From Planococcus citri (Eukaryota; Arthropoda; Insecta; Hemiptera; Pseudococcidae), in assembly GCF_950023065.1 (NCBI RefSeq), contig NC_088679.1:24180001-24244000 (forward strand): a stretch of DNA of 64,000 bases, given 5' to 3'. Below the pieces are notes generated by a model. The model worked only from the letters and a program-made list of their open reading frames with translations, was not told the origin of the DNA and ran no database searches. Below, piece by piece: positions 35,321 to 46,929 of this stretch (position 1 is its first letter; each line of letters begins with the position of its first letter). The translations under genes were made by a program, and so were the position numbers.

Positions 35321-36550
35321 GGTCATTCCTGGTCAATTCGACCAAGAAGTAGAAAGGGGGGGGGTCGACGATTTTTTTGAAATTTTTTCCTGCGGGAAGA
35401 CCTTTTGAAGGGATGACCAATGGCGCAAATCGCAACCAAAATGGACCTTTTTCCAATAGTTAGGGGTTTTGAAAGGAAAGGCTTTTTGGTGATATCATGA
35501 AAATCAGTGTTGCCGCTTTTTTTCGTTCGAAAAATTAGCTCGAAAGTTTAGAAACGTGATTTTCATATCGTTCCGACTATAAAAAATTCTGAAAAAAATA
35601 TGTTATGGACAACTTTGCATGCTGAATAACCCTGCGTAGACCACTCGTGCCAAAAACGGCACTACAATGTATTTTTGAAAAAAAAACACTACGTTTCAAA
35701 AACGGCACCTTATTGCAGTTTTATTTTTGAAATACTAATTATAAAGTGTACACATCGCAATTAATGTAGAAAAATCAAAAGCTTTAGTTCTTTACACCAG
35801 GAAAGTACAACAGTGACGTTGACCCACGAAGACTTACAGAAGAAAATATTATCCTTCGCAGACTCGCAGTTCGCATTCTTCACATCAAATGATTCAATGA
35901 ATGATTAGTTGATTACAGAAACACACTTACCACTACTAGCCCAGTATTGCCACAAGTGATGATAATGTAATATGAATTTTGTATTATCTTACGTGGGAAC
36001 ACTGCTCGTGTGTGTTCGAGTTGTTTGGTTGTATTTTGTAAGAGATGTGATAAAAAAGTAAAAATGAGGGGCTTGGTTCCAAAACTCACAATATGCCAGG
36101 ATGACAAAAAACAAGCAAAAATACCCATAAAACTTTATTTAAAACACCGAAAGTACTTATAACATATAAATTTCGTAGATAAAAAATACTACAAATTTAA
36201 TTTTTCACGTAAACTTATCACATTACACTAAATTTGATTTTTAGGTGTATTGGTTATATGTAGTTTTTCCACTCTCTAAATATAAATCAGTCATTTCCTA
36301 CTGAAATTCAGTAATATTCCACTGATTCATAAGAGGCAAAATTGGATTACTAATGAATCAGTGAAACATTACTGCTGACATTCAGTAAAACTTCTTGCTT
36401 TTGAATCAGTTAAAAAATTACTGAAAGAACAGTGATTTTTTTTACTGATTCAATTTGTTTAATTACTGAAATTTTGGTAGATGTAATTTCACTGTGCTAA
36501 TTCAGTAAGAATATAGCCACGTTATTTGTGGCAAATTCCGAGAAAAGCAG

Positions 36551-36661
36551 GCCTATGGGAGAAAAAGCAAAAGTGTTCAAAAAAGTAAAACTAATCACGC
36601 GTCTGACGCGCGTGATTTGTTTTGCGTTTGTTGAACACTTTACTTGTTTTCCCATAAGCCT
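36551..36661. repeat. Imperfect hairpin with CACGCG stem tip
   Basis: The sequence from gcctatgggagaaaaagcaa through gtgttcaa is mirrored by ttgaacactttacttgtttt and cccataagcc. The tip aatcacgcgtctgacgcgcg plus tgatt is self-complementary. The total span is about 110 bp. It is a minor foldback within the ACTGATTC element; it may be structural to it or a separate insertion. Confidence 0.65.
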
Positions 36662-37001
36662 TCACTTTCCTCATGAATGACGCGTCACTTTTCACTTTTC
36701 ACTTTTTAGCGAGCTATTTCATATAAAAACGAGCTATAAAAATTACAAAAAGCAAAATAAAGGTGAACTAGAATCAGTACTTACACCACATACGAGTATT
36801 ATGTTACAACTTACTAGTTCTAATTCACCACTAAAACCATCACTTTTATCATTATTTGTATAGTTCGCTATTATATCAACCAGAAAAAAACTACACGTCA
36901 TACTGGGAAGATATATAACCCATCGAATGCAAACACCCAATAAAAATTCAAATTTATTTATTAATTCAATATTAATGACAAGAACACTGATCTCACTGCA
37001 T

Positions 37002-37238
37002 TACACGAAAAAAAAAATTAATAAAAATTACTATTTCAGTATAGTAACCGGATCCCATTCAAAAATAATAGTGATTTTTACTTAGCCAAAAAATACATTT
37101 TACCTATAGAATTAGGTATTTATTACCTACTCTCATAGTAAAATTTACTAATCTCATAGTAAAAATCACAATATTTTTGAATGGGATCCGGTTACTGTAT
37201 GAAATAGTAAAAATTATCCATAATTTTTTTTCCGTGTA
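37002..37238. mobile_element. Palindromic MITE, about 237 bp, innermost nested
   Basis: The arms read tacacgaaaaaaaaaattaa, then attactatttcagtatagta and accggatcccattcaaaaat. The right arm mirrors them: atttttgaatgggatccggt, tactgtatgaaatagt, tttttttccgtgta. The centre is around 37,120, with further mirrored words (tagtgattttta/taaaaatcaca). Arms of over 90 bp with few mismatches suggest a fairly recent insertion. No coding capacity is present. Confidence 0.85.
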
Positions 37239-37667
37239 CAAATTATTAACAGTTTGCAACATTTAACACAACTATCGCCATTTTGCATAACTGTTATCAA
37301 TTCAATGTGCTTTAGCCTTTACTGATTCGTTTACTGATTTAGTGGTGGATTTTTACTGATGATCCAGTAACTTTTACTGATTGAACAGTTGATAATTTCA
37401 ATTTACTGTTTGAACTAGCAGTGTTTTACTGGTATTATTCAATAAAACTGTGATAGTAACTGTTTATTCAGTATTTTGTTTCAAAATACTACTGATTTGT
37501 CCACAGTGATATTTCAATGGCTAATGAATCAGTAAAATAAATTCAAATTTTACTGATCTGTTCGGAATTATGAAGAGAATCCACCAATTTTTCAGTAATT
37601 TGAATATTTTTTAACGTTTACTCATGCAATCAGTAAAATTTCCACTGATTCATATTTAGAGAGCAGG

Positions 37668-37958
37668 TTATTTTCGATTCTTTCTTCTTCGCATATTCTT
37701 TGGTACATTTGGCCATAATAGGCATCTTCTATCGGGAAGTGTTACAAAATATATTAGCAAAATATTTATTTTTGAAAATAAGAATAAGTATGTACCTGCT
37801 CTCCTATTGTCTGGGTACTTGTCTACCATTTCGTCATATTGTTTTTGATACTCTGCAGTTAAATAAAGTTTTTGGTTGGAATGCGATTCTTTGAATTTCT
37901 TCAGCTCTTCAAAATATTCGTTTTTCATTTTTTCATCCTTTTCCATCTTATCACACAT
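37668..37958 (-). CDS. Small unrecognised frame with possible splice donor, in piggyBac-like element
   Basis: A minus-strand ATG at 37,958 opens a frame of Lys/Glu-rich, helical-looking sequence (MCDKMEKDEKMKNEYFEELK... then YLTAEYQKQYDEMVDKYPDN). Good coding complexity lasts for about 55 codons, then becomes hydrophobic and random. At that change there is gcaggtacat, a plausible donor, and a matching acceptor could be gatag near 37,730, so a two-exon small protein is possible. It lies downstream of the transposase remnant on the same strand, within the piggyBac-like element. I do not recognise the family; it may be a passenger gene or decayed host sequence. Confidence 0.3.
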   Translation of the reverse strand: MCDKMEKDEKMKNEYFEELKKFKESHSNQKLYLTAEYQKQYDEMVDKYPDNRRAGTYLFLFSKINILLIYFVTLPDRRCLLWPNVPKNMRRRKNRK

Positions 37959-38147
37959 TTCGAATTTTTAAGTACGTAAGTAAAAATTTTAACGAATTTA
38001 AAGATTGCCAAGAAAAACAACATAGAAATTTGAAGAAAAACTTGAATATTGTTTTTTGTTTATATTTTTAGGTATACATATTTCAACTGAAATAATTTGG
38101 TAGGTATTTAATGGCCATATGTTTTCGATTTGTTTGTAAGTATTTTT

Positions 38148-38165
38148 TTTTTTTTTTTTTTTTTT
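38148..38165. repeat. Poly-T tract
   Basis: A run of T occurs inside the piggyBac-like element. No adjacent retroposon is evident. Confidence 0.6.
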
Positions 38166-38689
38166 GATCAACTATAATTTCAAAAATGTATAGTTTTTAT
38201 ATGAGTACAGATTTTACTGTTTATCTTTGTTTTTAAAACTGTTTATACTGTATCATACTATAATTTCGAAATTTTTCACAAAATTTTTTGAATGTTTTAT
38301 TTTCTGTTACATATATTATGAACCTTAAATTATTGAATTATTGTATCCGGTGGTCTCGAACATGTTGTTTCATAAGGATTGGCCCTCAAAAACGGCCTTG
38401 GTTCCAAAACTCACATTATCCACTGGATATTGTGAGTTTTGAGAATGAACAATTTGTTATCACAATATGCATTGTGTAAATGGTGCCTCATGCACATTGA
38501 TGGCTGATAACAAATAGATGAGCCAGAAGTCCCGAATGACAATGTACCCATGTGTTGTGAGGTGCCAGAGGGTGACGAACTGATTGTATGATAATTTTTT
38601 TTTGATTTTCTTTTCGTTTTTTGTAAAAATTTTTCAATAATTGCGTTTGCAGAACGAAAAATACACAATTTTGACTGAAGAGAACTGAT

Positions 38690-39296
38690 TTAAGCTGCAA
38701 GGTCGATGGTTGTAGCATGTCGATTGCGGTTCGAAGGGCACAGTTCGCATCTTATTGTCGGTATTTCAGGTCTTGGTCTTGGTATGTACTTCGTCTTCGG
38801 TTTCTGTATCTTCAGCTGTGTCTTCTTGATCATCTTTTTTTAGAAAATCCATCATTCGCAGTCTTATGCGTAATGGAGTTCTAGCGTTTCTTGATCGTCG
38901 AGTAATTAGCGGCTCTACCAAATCATATGCAAGCTTTTTTAGAAAATCATCACGACTTATTTCTCCTTTGATATTTTGAATAATACGGGCATTGATTGCT
39001 GCAGCATCCAAAATACCTAGTGTTGAAGACACGCATGGGCCAACTATGATCTGCGGTTTGTTTGATTCTTCGTCGATGCGATTAGTATTGTGGGCGCTGG
39101 ACATCATCAATACAAGCCTGCAAGGTGTTTTGGTGTGTTGGAGGCGATCTTTACGTATATTTGAAAAGCGAAACTGCTCCGCATTCCTTGAATTCTTCGG
39201 GTATCTCTGGCCGATTTTTACAAACGGTTCCAAGTAGAAATAAATTTAAGTTCGACAACTCGGAGCACAATGTAAAGTAGTTGTCACAAGTGACCG
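38690..39296 (-). pseudogene. piggyBac-type transposase remnant (C-terminal half)
   Basis: Three minus-strand pieces in different frames follow in order. The first, 39,296-39,151, reads TCDNYFT and later LLGTVCKNRPEIP, matching the piggyBac block around the second catalytic aspartate (the D of CDN). The second, 39,233-38,766, has VLMMSSAHN, NKPQIIV and then LGILDAAAINARII with DDFLKKLAYDL, matching the region before the C-terminal domain. The third, near 38,755, has RCELCPS, like the start of the terminal cysteine-rich domain. The usual KGGVD segment with the third catalytic aspartate is missing between NKPQIIV and LGILDAAA. Frameshifts, a stop and that deletion make it inactive. The N-terminal half is absent. 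Confidence 0.75.
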
Positions 39297-40699
39297 TTCG
39301 TTATCAGCATAAGGTATAAAAAAAACGTTGTATCATGTTGGGTACCTACTTACTTTTATATCCATGGAAATTGTAAATTGAAACGTTAAATTCATTCGTT
39401 TCAGGTTCTACACTCTTCTAAGAGAAGTAAAAATAAATTCAAAATCATCGAAAATCACTCTTACTTCCTGGTTGAAAATATATTTTTCGTTAAGTATGAG
39501 GGAGAAAAACGCCAGTATTCACTTCCAAAAATCAGAAGCGGAAGCAAAAGAAGCACTTTTTCTCCCTAAATAACGAAAAATTACATTGATGTGCCGTTTT
39601 GGGCACGTGGTGGTTTTTTTTCAGAAATTACATTGTAGTGCCGTTTTTGGCACGTGGTGGTTTTTTTTGGTGGTCTATGCAAGTTTATCATATTAAAAAA
39701 TTGGGATATAATTATTTCGTCAAGTCGATTTAAAAAAATTGAAAGTTGGTAAAAAAATGCGATTTTTCGATTAAAAGCATGAAAAATAGTTTTTAATGGT
39801 GAAGTTGACTCATTTGACCGATATTTTTGCGGATCCGTAATAAAACTTGAAAGAACCCTTTCACTCGATGATATGAACTCATCACAAAAAAATCAAAATT
39901 CGAAAAAAATTGAATTTTCAATTCAAAGCATCGAAAAAAGTTTAAATTTATTCAGATGTCAGATGTTTTATTTTGACCTCTTTCTGACGTTATTTCATGA
40001 AAAAGTTTCAAAAAATCACGCTCACAGCAAAAAATTATTTGAATTCGTTTATATTTTTTGAATTTTTTGAAAATCTTAATTTTTTGGTGATCGAGTTCAT
40101 TTCATCAAGTGAAAGTGGGTTTTTTCAACGTTTTCAACGGATACGTAAAAATAGTGGTCGAATGGGTCAACTTCACCGCTCAAAACTTTTTTTCATGGTT
40201 CTAATAAAAAAAATCGCATTTTTTTTCGAAAACTTTGAATTTTTTGAAATCGACTTGACCAAATGTCACCCCAAATTTTTCAACAATGTTGTTCAGCATG
40301 AAAAGTTGTCCATCAATTTGTTTTCAGTATTTTTTAGAGTCGAAACGATATGAAAACTACGTTTTGAAACTTTTCGAGCTAATTTTTCGCACAAAAAAAA
40401 AGTGGCAACACTGATTTTTATGAAACCAAAAGAGCTTTTCAAAACCCCTGATTGTTGGGAAAAGTTCCATTTTGATAGGTATCGCGGTTATCGAGTAATG
40501 CATTGCTGAAATGGGTGATATTTCAAGTTCACTTGAAACTTTGACACCCTCTAGCAGCCTTTGAAAAAGCGCTAGAGGGCTGCGATTTGCGCCATTGGTC
40601 ATCCCTTCAGATCTTTCCACAGGATAAATTTCAAAAAAAATCACCGACCCTCCCATACCACTTCTTCGTTGAATTAACAACGTGGAATGACCTAGCCCG

Positions 40700-41100
40700 A
40701 ACATCAAAAAGTACTCCGATTTGAATGAAACAAAGCTAGATTAAAACTTAGAAGATCGTGTGGAGTACATAGATTTTGAGAAAATAAATGTCTTGGGATT
40801 TTGACCGTATTCACTGCAGACCCTTGGTTTATTTGACTATTAGAAAGTTTGAAAAAACAAGATTCCACTCGACATCAAATTTGAAATACACACGTACATC
40901 GCAATGAAACGGTTTCGATAACAATACCCTAACCCACATATTTAAAAAAAAAATGGTCCAGTTCTGAAAGATAAGTAGGACTAGGTACCCATTTAAGATT
41001 TTGCCGTTAACCTTGGCCATGCCATCAATGATCAAAATCCAAATCTAAAACCACTTTTAGGGTTTTATTTAGCGGTTTCAAAGTTCGCAAAATTTAAGGA
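40700..41100. other. No gene seen
   Basis: The sequence just right of the outer foldback element is AT-rich, with only short unconvincing frames. Confidence 0.35.
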
Positions 41101-41520
41101 GCAGTCGAGCTTTGAAAGAAAAATTCGAAAAACGTATTATTGACTTTTGGGAATGGGTAGGTAGTGCTTTGAAAAATACGCAAATTTTGTCATTATGAAT
41201 TTTTGCCTATCTTTGAAATAAAATGGGCCTGAAATATTTCTGACCCCTTCAATTTTAATGTTGGGCACAAATTCATAATGACAAAATTCGTTCATTTGCC
41301 TAAGCACTGCTCATTCCCAAAGTCAAAAACACGTTTTTCTCAATTTTTTTCTTTTAAAATATTTCTAGCCCTTTAAATTTTCAAGTTGCTCAAAAGTTCT
41401 TTAAGACAAAATTTGTGTATTTCCCAAAGTACTGCCCATTCCTAAGGTTTAAAATACGTTTTTCCTAATTTTTTTCAATTTCACTATTCGAGCCAGAAAT
41501 ATTTGGTTCATTTAAGAAGG
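41100..41520. repeat. Small inverted/direct repeat cluster
   Basis: The segment with ttgacttttgggaatgggta, tagtgctttg, aaattttgtcattatgaatt is followed by an inverted version (aattcataatgacaaaattc, cctaagcactgctcattccc, aaagtcaaaaacacg). A third version follows in the same orientation as the second (gacaaaatttgtgtatttcc, caaagtactgcccattccta). Each ends in an acgtttttc-type word. This is a short complex repeat, probably a decayed foldback plus a duplicated arm. Confidence 0.6.
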
Positions 41521-41529
41521 CACCCGACA

Positions 41530-42630
41530 AATAAGAATTTTCAAACTTATAAATTGTATACGGCGATATAATTCTCGATGGATACATTGATGACGATAGG
41601 TGTATCGTTTCTTCAATCGTTCCTGTCCGGTAGTCAGATTCTAATCGATAAAATTTGTATTTGGAGGATCCTCTGATAATATTTCTTCTTTGAGTAATAT
41701 GTACTTTAGAAATATGTTTTTATAGGAAAATGGGTTGGAAATGAGAGTTGTTGCCCTCGAGGCCCGATATGACGCGATAATTGGATAGCTATCACGTAAT
41801 GAAGCATTTGCTGAACTCGAAACGAAGTTTGACTTTGAGGTCATGGATATAACTAACGAACTTGATTTGTTTCAAATCTTCGATACCTTATACATATTTT
41901 TCTAAAACGTACGCGATGACATTCTCCGGGAATAATTTAAGAATTTTATTTCGAAGCGTTTCTAGATTCAGTATTATTCCAAGGGAGAGAAGATCGGATA
42001 TCATCTTTTGAATTGTTTCTAAAGTGAATCGTTGTGACTTTGCTGTTGTCGTTTTAGCACAAATTTTCAAATTTATTGGTTGCTTTTCGAAATTTTAACT
42101 GAGCTTAATGAATAGTTGGTAGGTGTGATCTCTACAAATAGGATATCAACACCCCCTCCCACACCAGACATCTATCAACATGTCATTGATTCGAACCGAA
42201 GAACAATCAATAAATAGGATTCCAATCCGAAGTAATGAATTCGGTGATCAAACTTTTATAAGCAGACAAAATGAGAATGTGAATTCAAAGCTCATTGCTC
42301 CTTGAATTTTGCCAACTTTTAAACAGCTAAATGAAACCGTAAAACAATTTGTTTTACAATTGCACCAGGTTTTTACCTAAGAAAATGAGTCTGGCATTTT
42401 GTTTGGATTGCAAAGGTGTTGGAAAATTCCTGCTACCACTGTGAATCCTTTCTTGGGCAAAGAATAAACTAAGAAATCAAAATTCCTAATTCAGAATTCA
42501 AAATTACGAGTTTTTTACCCAAAAAGCACACTTGTTTCTTAGTTGGACACACTTTGAACATGAAATATTTACACTCAAAATAATACATAGCAGAAAATAA
42601 TTGGTACTTGTTAGGTACTAGAGGTATGTA
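41530..42630. other. Decayed or unrecognised sequence
   Basis: Minus-strand frames at 41,641-41,844 and 41,888-42,070 have reasonable complexity (for example RFTLETIQKMISDLLSLGII) and may be pieces of one broken gene, separated by a stop and a frame change. I recognise no family. The rest holds nothing identifiable. Confidence 0.3.
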
Positions 42631-42639
42631 CCTGATGTT

Positions 42640-43313
42640 GATCCTCAGTATGAAAGAATGCTCCGCAGCCAGGTCCGATGAAATTTTCAGCTTTCTGATT
42701 AAATCATTTTTCTAATGCAGCTGTCTTGAATGTTGAAGGTGAATCAACTACAATACTGCTCTTCAATAAAATAAAACTGTGATGATTATAATCAAAATCG
42801 TTCAACTCTTCTCTTATTTGTGTAAACAAAATGAAAAATAATTGGAAATCATTTGTTTCAAACACTTTAACAAGGTGTCAGTATGCCTATAACACTACTC
42901 TTTGTTTCATCTCAATTGTCCTGACTCAGAGCATATTGATTCCATGCCTGCTGAGAATTTTGAAAGCGGCTGTAATACATTTGACAATTTGCTGAACCAC
43001 ACCTGTTGAGTTGAAAAACACTTTGCCCAACACTCCGTTGAAATGCTCAAATGGAAAAGTGGAATGGGCCCACACAGTTCCAAATTTTGTCACATTTACT
43101 TACAGGGATATAATGTAAATAAGAGGTGTGTATTGAATTTATTACATTGTTTAACATATTATGAAGAAATGAATAATATAATAGAAAATTTTTCCATTCA
43201 TGAGGCAGTCTCCTACATTGATAGATTTGATCAAAATCTGTATGTTTTTGTCCAAGATAAAATTGATTTTCATTGTATTTAGAATTGAACCAAGCTTCTG
43301 TAAACGATTTCAC
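42640..43313 (-). pseudogene. TNP2/DUF4218-like transposase remnant
   Basis: On the minus strand the first piece (43,313 downward) has FYLGQKHTDFDQIYQCRRLP followed by HEWKNFLLYYSF, the WKxxLLYYS region. In another frame it passes into KFGTVWAHSTFPFEHFNG and VLGKVFFN at about 43,085-43,010, the DUF4218-type motif. Further down (about 42,775-42,640) an open piece with IGPGCGAFFHTEDQHQ may be the extreme C-terminal part. Frame changes show it is dead. The protein type matches the 10.6-11.7 kb remnant but the wording differs, so it is a different element. Confidence 0.6.
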
Positions 43314-43903
43314 AACACCTAAGGGTTATAGAAATAAAATATTGAATTAATTGCATAGTTATAATTATAGGTATGTTAATTCATAATACTCTATAGTGTT
43401 CTGCTTGAATGTACATTATTTGAAAAAGAAAAAAAAAATCATCACCACCTTTTATCAGATATACGTAGTTAGATAGATATAATTATTATGTACAATACAC
43501 CAGCATATAATCGCAAACATAAGAATGAAAAAAAATTCCAAAAAGAGAACACACACAGTACTTACAATTTTGATGGGTATCTCAATAGAATAATGGAAAA
43601 TCCCCAAAAAAATCTTTTGAGAAAGAATCCCTCCCTTCGTCAAACCACTTCGGAAACATTTAAGTAAGTAGGTATTATAAGAATGAATTAAACCGGAAAA
43701 ACAATATTTTAAAAAATGAACAAGAAATAAAAATTCTAAAATAAAAATTTATTGACGTAAATAGAGTGTTATCCCGCCATTTAAGGCATTACGAAGTTAT
43801 TTAATTACAAATATAGATTTTGATAATGTAATTCAGTGATATACATATAACTACTGCATAGATGAATTTACTGTCAACGAAAATAAAACAATTTTTATAA
43901 TTT

Positions 43904-44156
43904 TATTGATGAAAGTACCTATATGATTTAAATTACATTAATATTCTCTAATCAAAAAATTAAAAAATCAAAAAAAGGGCAGACAAAAGAATTTTTTTTA
44001 TTATAACTTAATTTGTAAAAAAAAAATGATGAAATTCTACATGTACAAAAACGAGGAAAGGGCTTTTGTTGGTCGTTTTTTTCAATTTTTTATTTTTTGA
44101 TTAGAGAATAATAATGTAGATATTTATAAAAATCTGAATCATAAACTTTCCTCAAT
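43904..44156. mobile_element. Palindromic MITE inside the left TIR, about 250 bp
   Basis: The arms mirror: tattgatgaaagtacctata, tgattt and tacattaatattctctaatc on the left; gattagagaataataatgta, aatctgaatcataaactttc and ctcaatt on the right. The interruption of the larger TIR at exactly these limits supports insertion. A and T runs fill the loop. Confidence 0.75.
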
Positions 44157-44189
44157 TAAGGGTGTAGTTTAGTAGGTAAAATGAGTAGA

Positions 44190-44515
44190 TAAAAACCTTC
44201 AATTTTCATTACAAAACTACGCAAAAACTACTGTTCAGATAACTTTCATTTTTGGATATGTTGTTTAGACGGATGAAATCTTGGGTGCTACGAAGCCCTT
44301 TTTGAAAAATTTACTTTGATACATTAATTATAATGATTTTAAATATTGTAAAAATGTGCTATTTTCACTTGAAAATATAACGCTTGGAAACGAAAATTTC
44401 GAAAAAACGGCTTCGTAGCACCCATCATTGTAATCTTGAGAAGTTATGTTCCGAATTCTGAATAGATCGGTTCATTATTCGTTGCGTAGTTTTGTAACGA
44501 AATTATTCAATTTTA
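44190..44515. mobile_element. Foldback element with GGGTGCTACGAAGCC stem
   Basis: An inner stem ttgggtgctacgaagccctt (44,281) pairs with aacggcttcgtagcaccca (ending 44,424). The symmetry continues outward, with diverged spacers, to attacaaaactacgcaaaaa (44,211) pairing with gttgcgtagttttgtaac (ending 44,495). The span of about 300 bp and a centre near 44,352 indicate a small DNA transposon derivative. Confidence 0.8.
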
Positions 44516-45299
44516 TTAGTTGATATTAACAATGGCGGACCTAAAAATTGATTGTTTACAAATTTTAGTTGAAGCATTTCAAATGTAGGGTGCGTATCAA
44601 TAGTTTTCGTTGATACCTGTACTTAAGAATGAGAAAATTCGTTCTTTTCATCATAAACCTCTCTGGCCACTTTCATTTATCATTCAAATCTTCAAAAGCA
44701 AAAACAATTTCGAAAAAGTTATCAATTATCATTTTGAAGTGGAAAAAATTGCTTTTGTTCTCGATATAATTAATAATTCTCATCAATGTGTAACAAAATA
44801 CATCTCATAGGTACCCTCACAACAACTAATAAACCATGTGCCCTGCCCACTTACATTTTATTCTTTCAAAGTTTCAAGTTCGTAATGCGGGGTGCTTAGT
44901 TATCAACTTTCATTTATTCAGAGTAAGTGAGTAAATTTACGAATTTTGACCAAACTAAAATCTCAAAATGAAGTATTCCTACTTGAAATAATATCATGGT
45001 TTTGAAAATTTACTATTTTTTGAACTTTCCCTGGTTTTAATTGATTTTGTTTGCATTTTGTCGAACTTTACTGAAATTTCATTTAATTTGTACAATTCTT
45101 AATGATTGGGTAGGTACCTACCTACTGATTTTAATACTTTTTCGAGTGTTTTCATATAATCTTGTCAACAAATCTTCACACATTTTTGTCAAATTTTAAT
45201 GAATATTCGACATTTTTTGGTGATTTTAATGTCTTTAGGTAATTTTGGTGATGATTTACATAATTTTTGCTGCATTTCATCGTTTACTTACAAGAGAAC

Positions 45300-45317
45300 C
45301 CCCCCCCCCCCCCCCCC
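45300..45317. repeat. Poly-C tract
   Basis: An uninterrupted run of about 18 C stands in AT-rich DNA. Other G or C tracts lie near 3,217, 24,113, 29,690, 46,005, 48,354, 57,480 and 57,671. No gene context is seen. Confidence 0.7.
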
Positions 45318-45559
45318 TAATGATAACCTCCAATTTGAGTGAAACTCGGACTGCTGGAAAGAGGACCTCAAAAAACACCCATCCCCCCAATTTTAAGCTG
45401 CTCAAGTTGATTTTTACATTTTTGGCGAGCGTTTGAAATTTTGTGTACACAGCTAAAGCTGTTTAATAACTCAGAAAACAGAAAAAAATTACAAATATCC
45501 ATTTCTCTCGCGTATCAACTCGCGTATCAACTTCCAGAGCTCAAATTTTGACCAAATGC

Positions 45560-46325
45560 AATTTTTTAGATTAGCCGGATCCGGCCTTCCAGTCAGAAAA
45601 CAGTTTTTTTTTTACTGTTTTTTCTTTTATTTTTGGTGAATTCAATTCGAAAAATGACTGTTTCTCCCCACCACGTGAACTTGAGTAGCTGAAATTTTGG
45701 CGGAAGGATCCATGCTTGATACCTACATAATTGACTGATACTACAGCCGGCCAGATCTGGAATCATCATCAGAAATCAAATTTTCTGTCCATCCGGTGGT
45801 TTATAAATGCTATTGAAAAATTTGAAAATTCAATAAAATCAGCTCTTGTAATGAATTTAGGAGCTCAAAACTTTGGTTAAAAAGTCTGTGGTAGATACCA
45901 AATCGACCCATACACCATTAGCCAGATTCGGCTTTCTGGTCAGAAAACCGGATTTTTTACTTGTTTTCTCGTATTTTCGGTGAATTTGAAAATCGACCGT
46001 TTCTCCCCCCCCCCCCCCAAATATAAAAATTTCAACTGCTCAAGTTCATGTGGTGGGGAGAAACGGTAATTTTTCAAATTCAACGAAAATATGAGAAAAA
46101 AAGTAAAAAATTCTGTTTTCTGAGCAGAAGGCCGGATCCGGCCAAGAGTGGTATGGGTCGATTTGGTATCTAGCACAGACTGTTTGGCCGAAATTTGAGC
46201 ACTGGAAGTGCATAAGATGAGCTGGTTCAACTGGTTTTTCAATTTTTTCAATGACAGGCATAAAAAACCAGATGGGCAAAAAATATGATTTCTGATTATA
46301 ATTCCAGATCCGACCGACGGTAGTG
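45560..46325. repeat. Foldback with duplicated arm (GCCGGATCCGGCC words)
   Basis: Arms from about 45,745 to 46,320 are complementary around 46,031. Examples are gatctggaatcatcatcaga against tctgattataattccagatc, and aaaatcgaccgtttctcccc against ggggagaaacggtaattttt. The segment at 45,572-45,690 (agccggatccggccttccag, tcagaaaacag) is an additional direct copy of the left-arm part at 45,920-46,040, about 348 bp away. The mirrored frames on the minus strand at 45,940-46,348 are not genes. Confidence 0.7.
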
Positions 46326-46929
46326 TTGAATGTTTTTCCAATTTTCAATATTTCAATTTTGGATTCAGTTTTTGTGAAATACGCACCGTATCTCCATACA
46401 ATTTTGAGTAAGAATGAACTGTTGTACTTATACTTAGCCGAAAATGTTTTTGTACATTTAAAAAAAGTTTAGAGGCAGACAGGTTTTGATTTTTGGGATT
46501 TTTGATAAAATGTCATGTGACCTATCAAAATGAAATAAAATTTCACGAGAAATTCTAATACTCTGACAAAAAAATTTTTGAGCATTTTTGAAAGACTCTA
46601 TTTTTGAGCTCATAATCGAGTCATGAATGTCATGATTTCCCAAGTTTCTGAAAAAGGCATCATGCAACGCGCAGAAATGGGTTAAAATTTATAGAGAAAA
46701 ATTACAAACAAAACTTTTTTTGAGCAATTCAGAAGAATTTTGACTCAAAAACTTGATCATGTTTTTCAGAGTGCTCGAAAAATGTGACATGTGATCTATC
46801 AAAATGGGTTTTACCTCCCCACTTTTTTGAAATTCCTCTGTTTATTTCACAATTTGCCGATCAGAAGTCCTGTTTTTGGCAAACTTACTTATAAGGTTCT
46901 GTTTTTTTGTTACCTTTGCCTAAGTCATG

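Larger units (their letters stand above)
36272..37663. mobile_element. TIR element saturated with ACTGATTC subterminal repeats
   Basis: Terminal inverted repeats ctctctaaatataaatcagt (36,272) and, reversed, actgattcatatttagagag (ending 37,663) bound 1.39 kb. Between them lie many copies of ACTGATTC/GAATCAGT and the shorter CAGTAA/TTACTG, in both orientations and concentrated toward the two sides. The middle contains a palindromic insertion (37,002-37,238) and a hairpin (36,551-36,661). It has no transposase. Many short bidirectional motifs near the ends suggest a multi-site transposase-binding element. It sits inside the piggyBac-like element. Confidence 0.8.
35631..39684. mobile_element. piggyBac-like element nested in the outer foldback
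   Basis: It starts CCCTGCGTAGACCAC and ends, inverted, with GTGGTCTATGCAAG. Just inside both ends lies a second inverted repeat, cgtgccaaaaacggcactac followed by aatgta, itself a small palindrome (GTGCC...GGCAC). Near the right end this inner repeat occurs twice (about 39,590 and 39,640). Starting with CCC fits piggyBac ends. The flanks, ATAA on the left and TTTA on the right, could be decayed TTAA target copies. The flanking DNA rejoins as one arm of the outer foldback, which confirms insertion. A broken piggyBac-type transposase is inside. Confidence 0.7.
35321..40692. mobile_element. Outer foldback element (family F1, copy 1), split by nested insertions
   Basis: The left end (ggtcattcctggtcaattcg, accaagaagt, a G-run, then cgatttttttgaaatttttt) is mirrored at 40,600-40,692, ending ggaatgacc. 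Inner arm words also mirror: gaccaatggcgcaaatcgca on the left and tgcgatttgcgccattggtc on the right. A second copy of the same family lies at 57,705-60,138. Without the insertion at about 35,631-39,684 the element would be about 1.3 kb. It encodes nothing recognisable. Confidence 0.8.
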
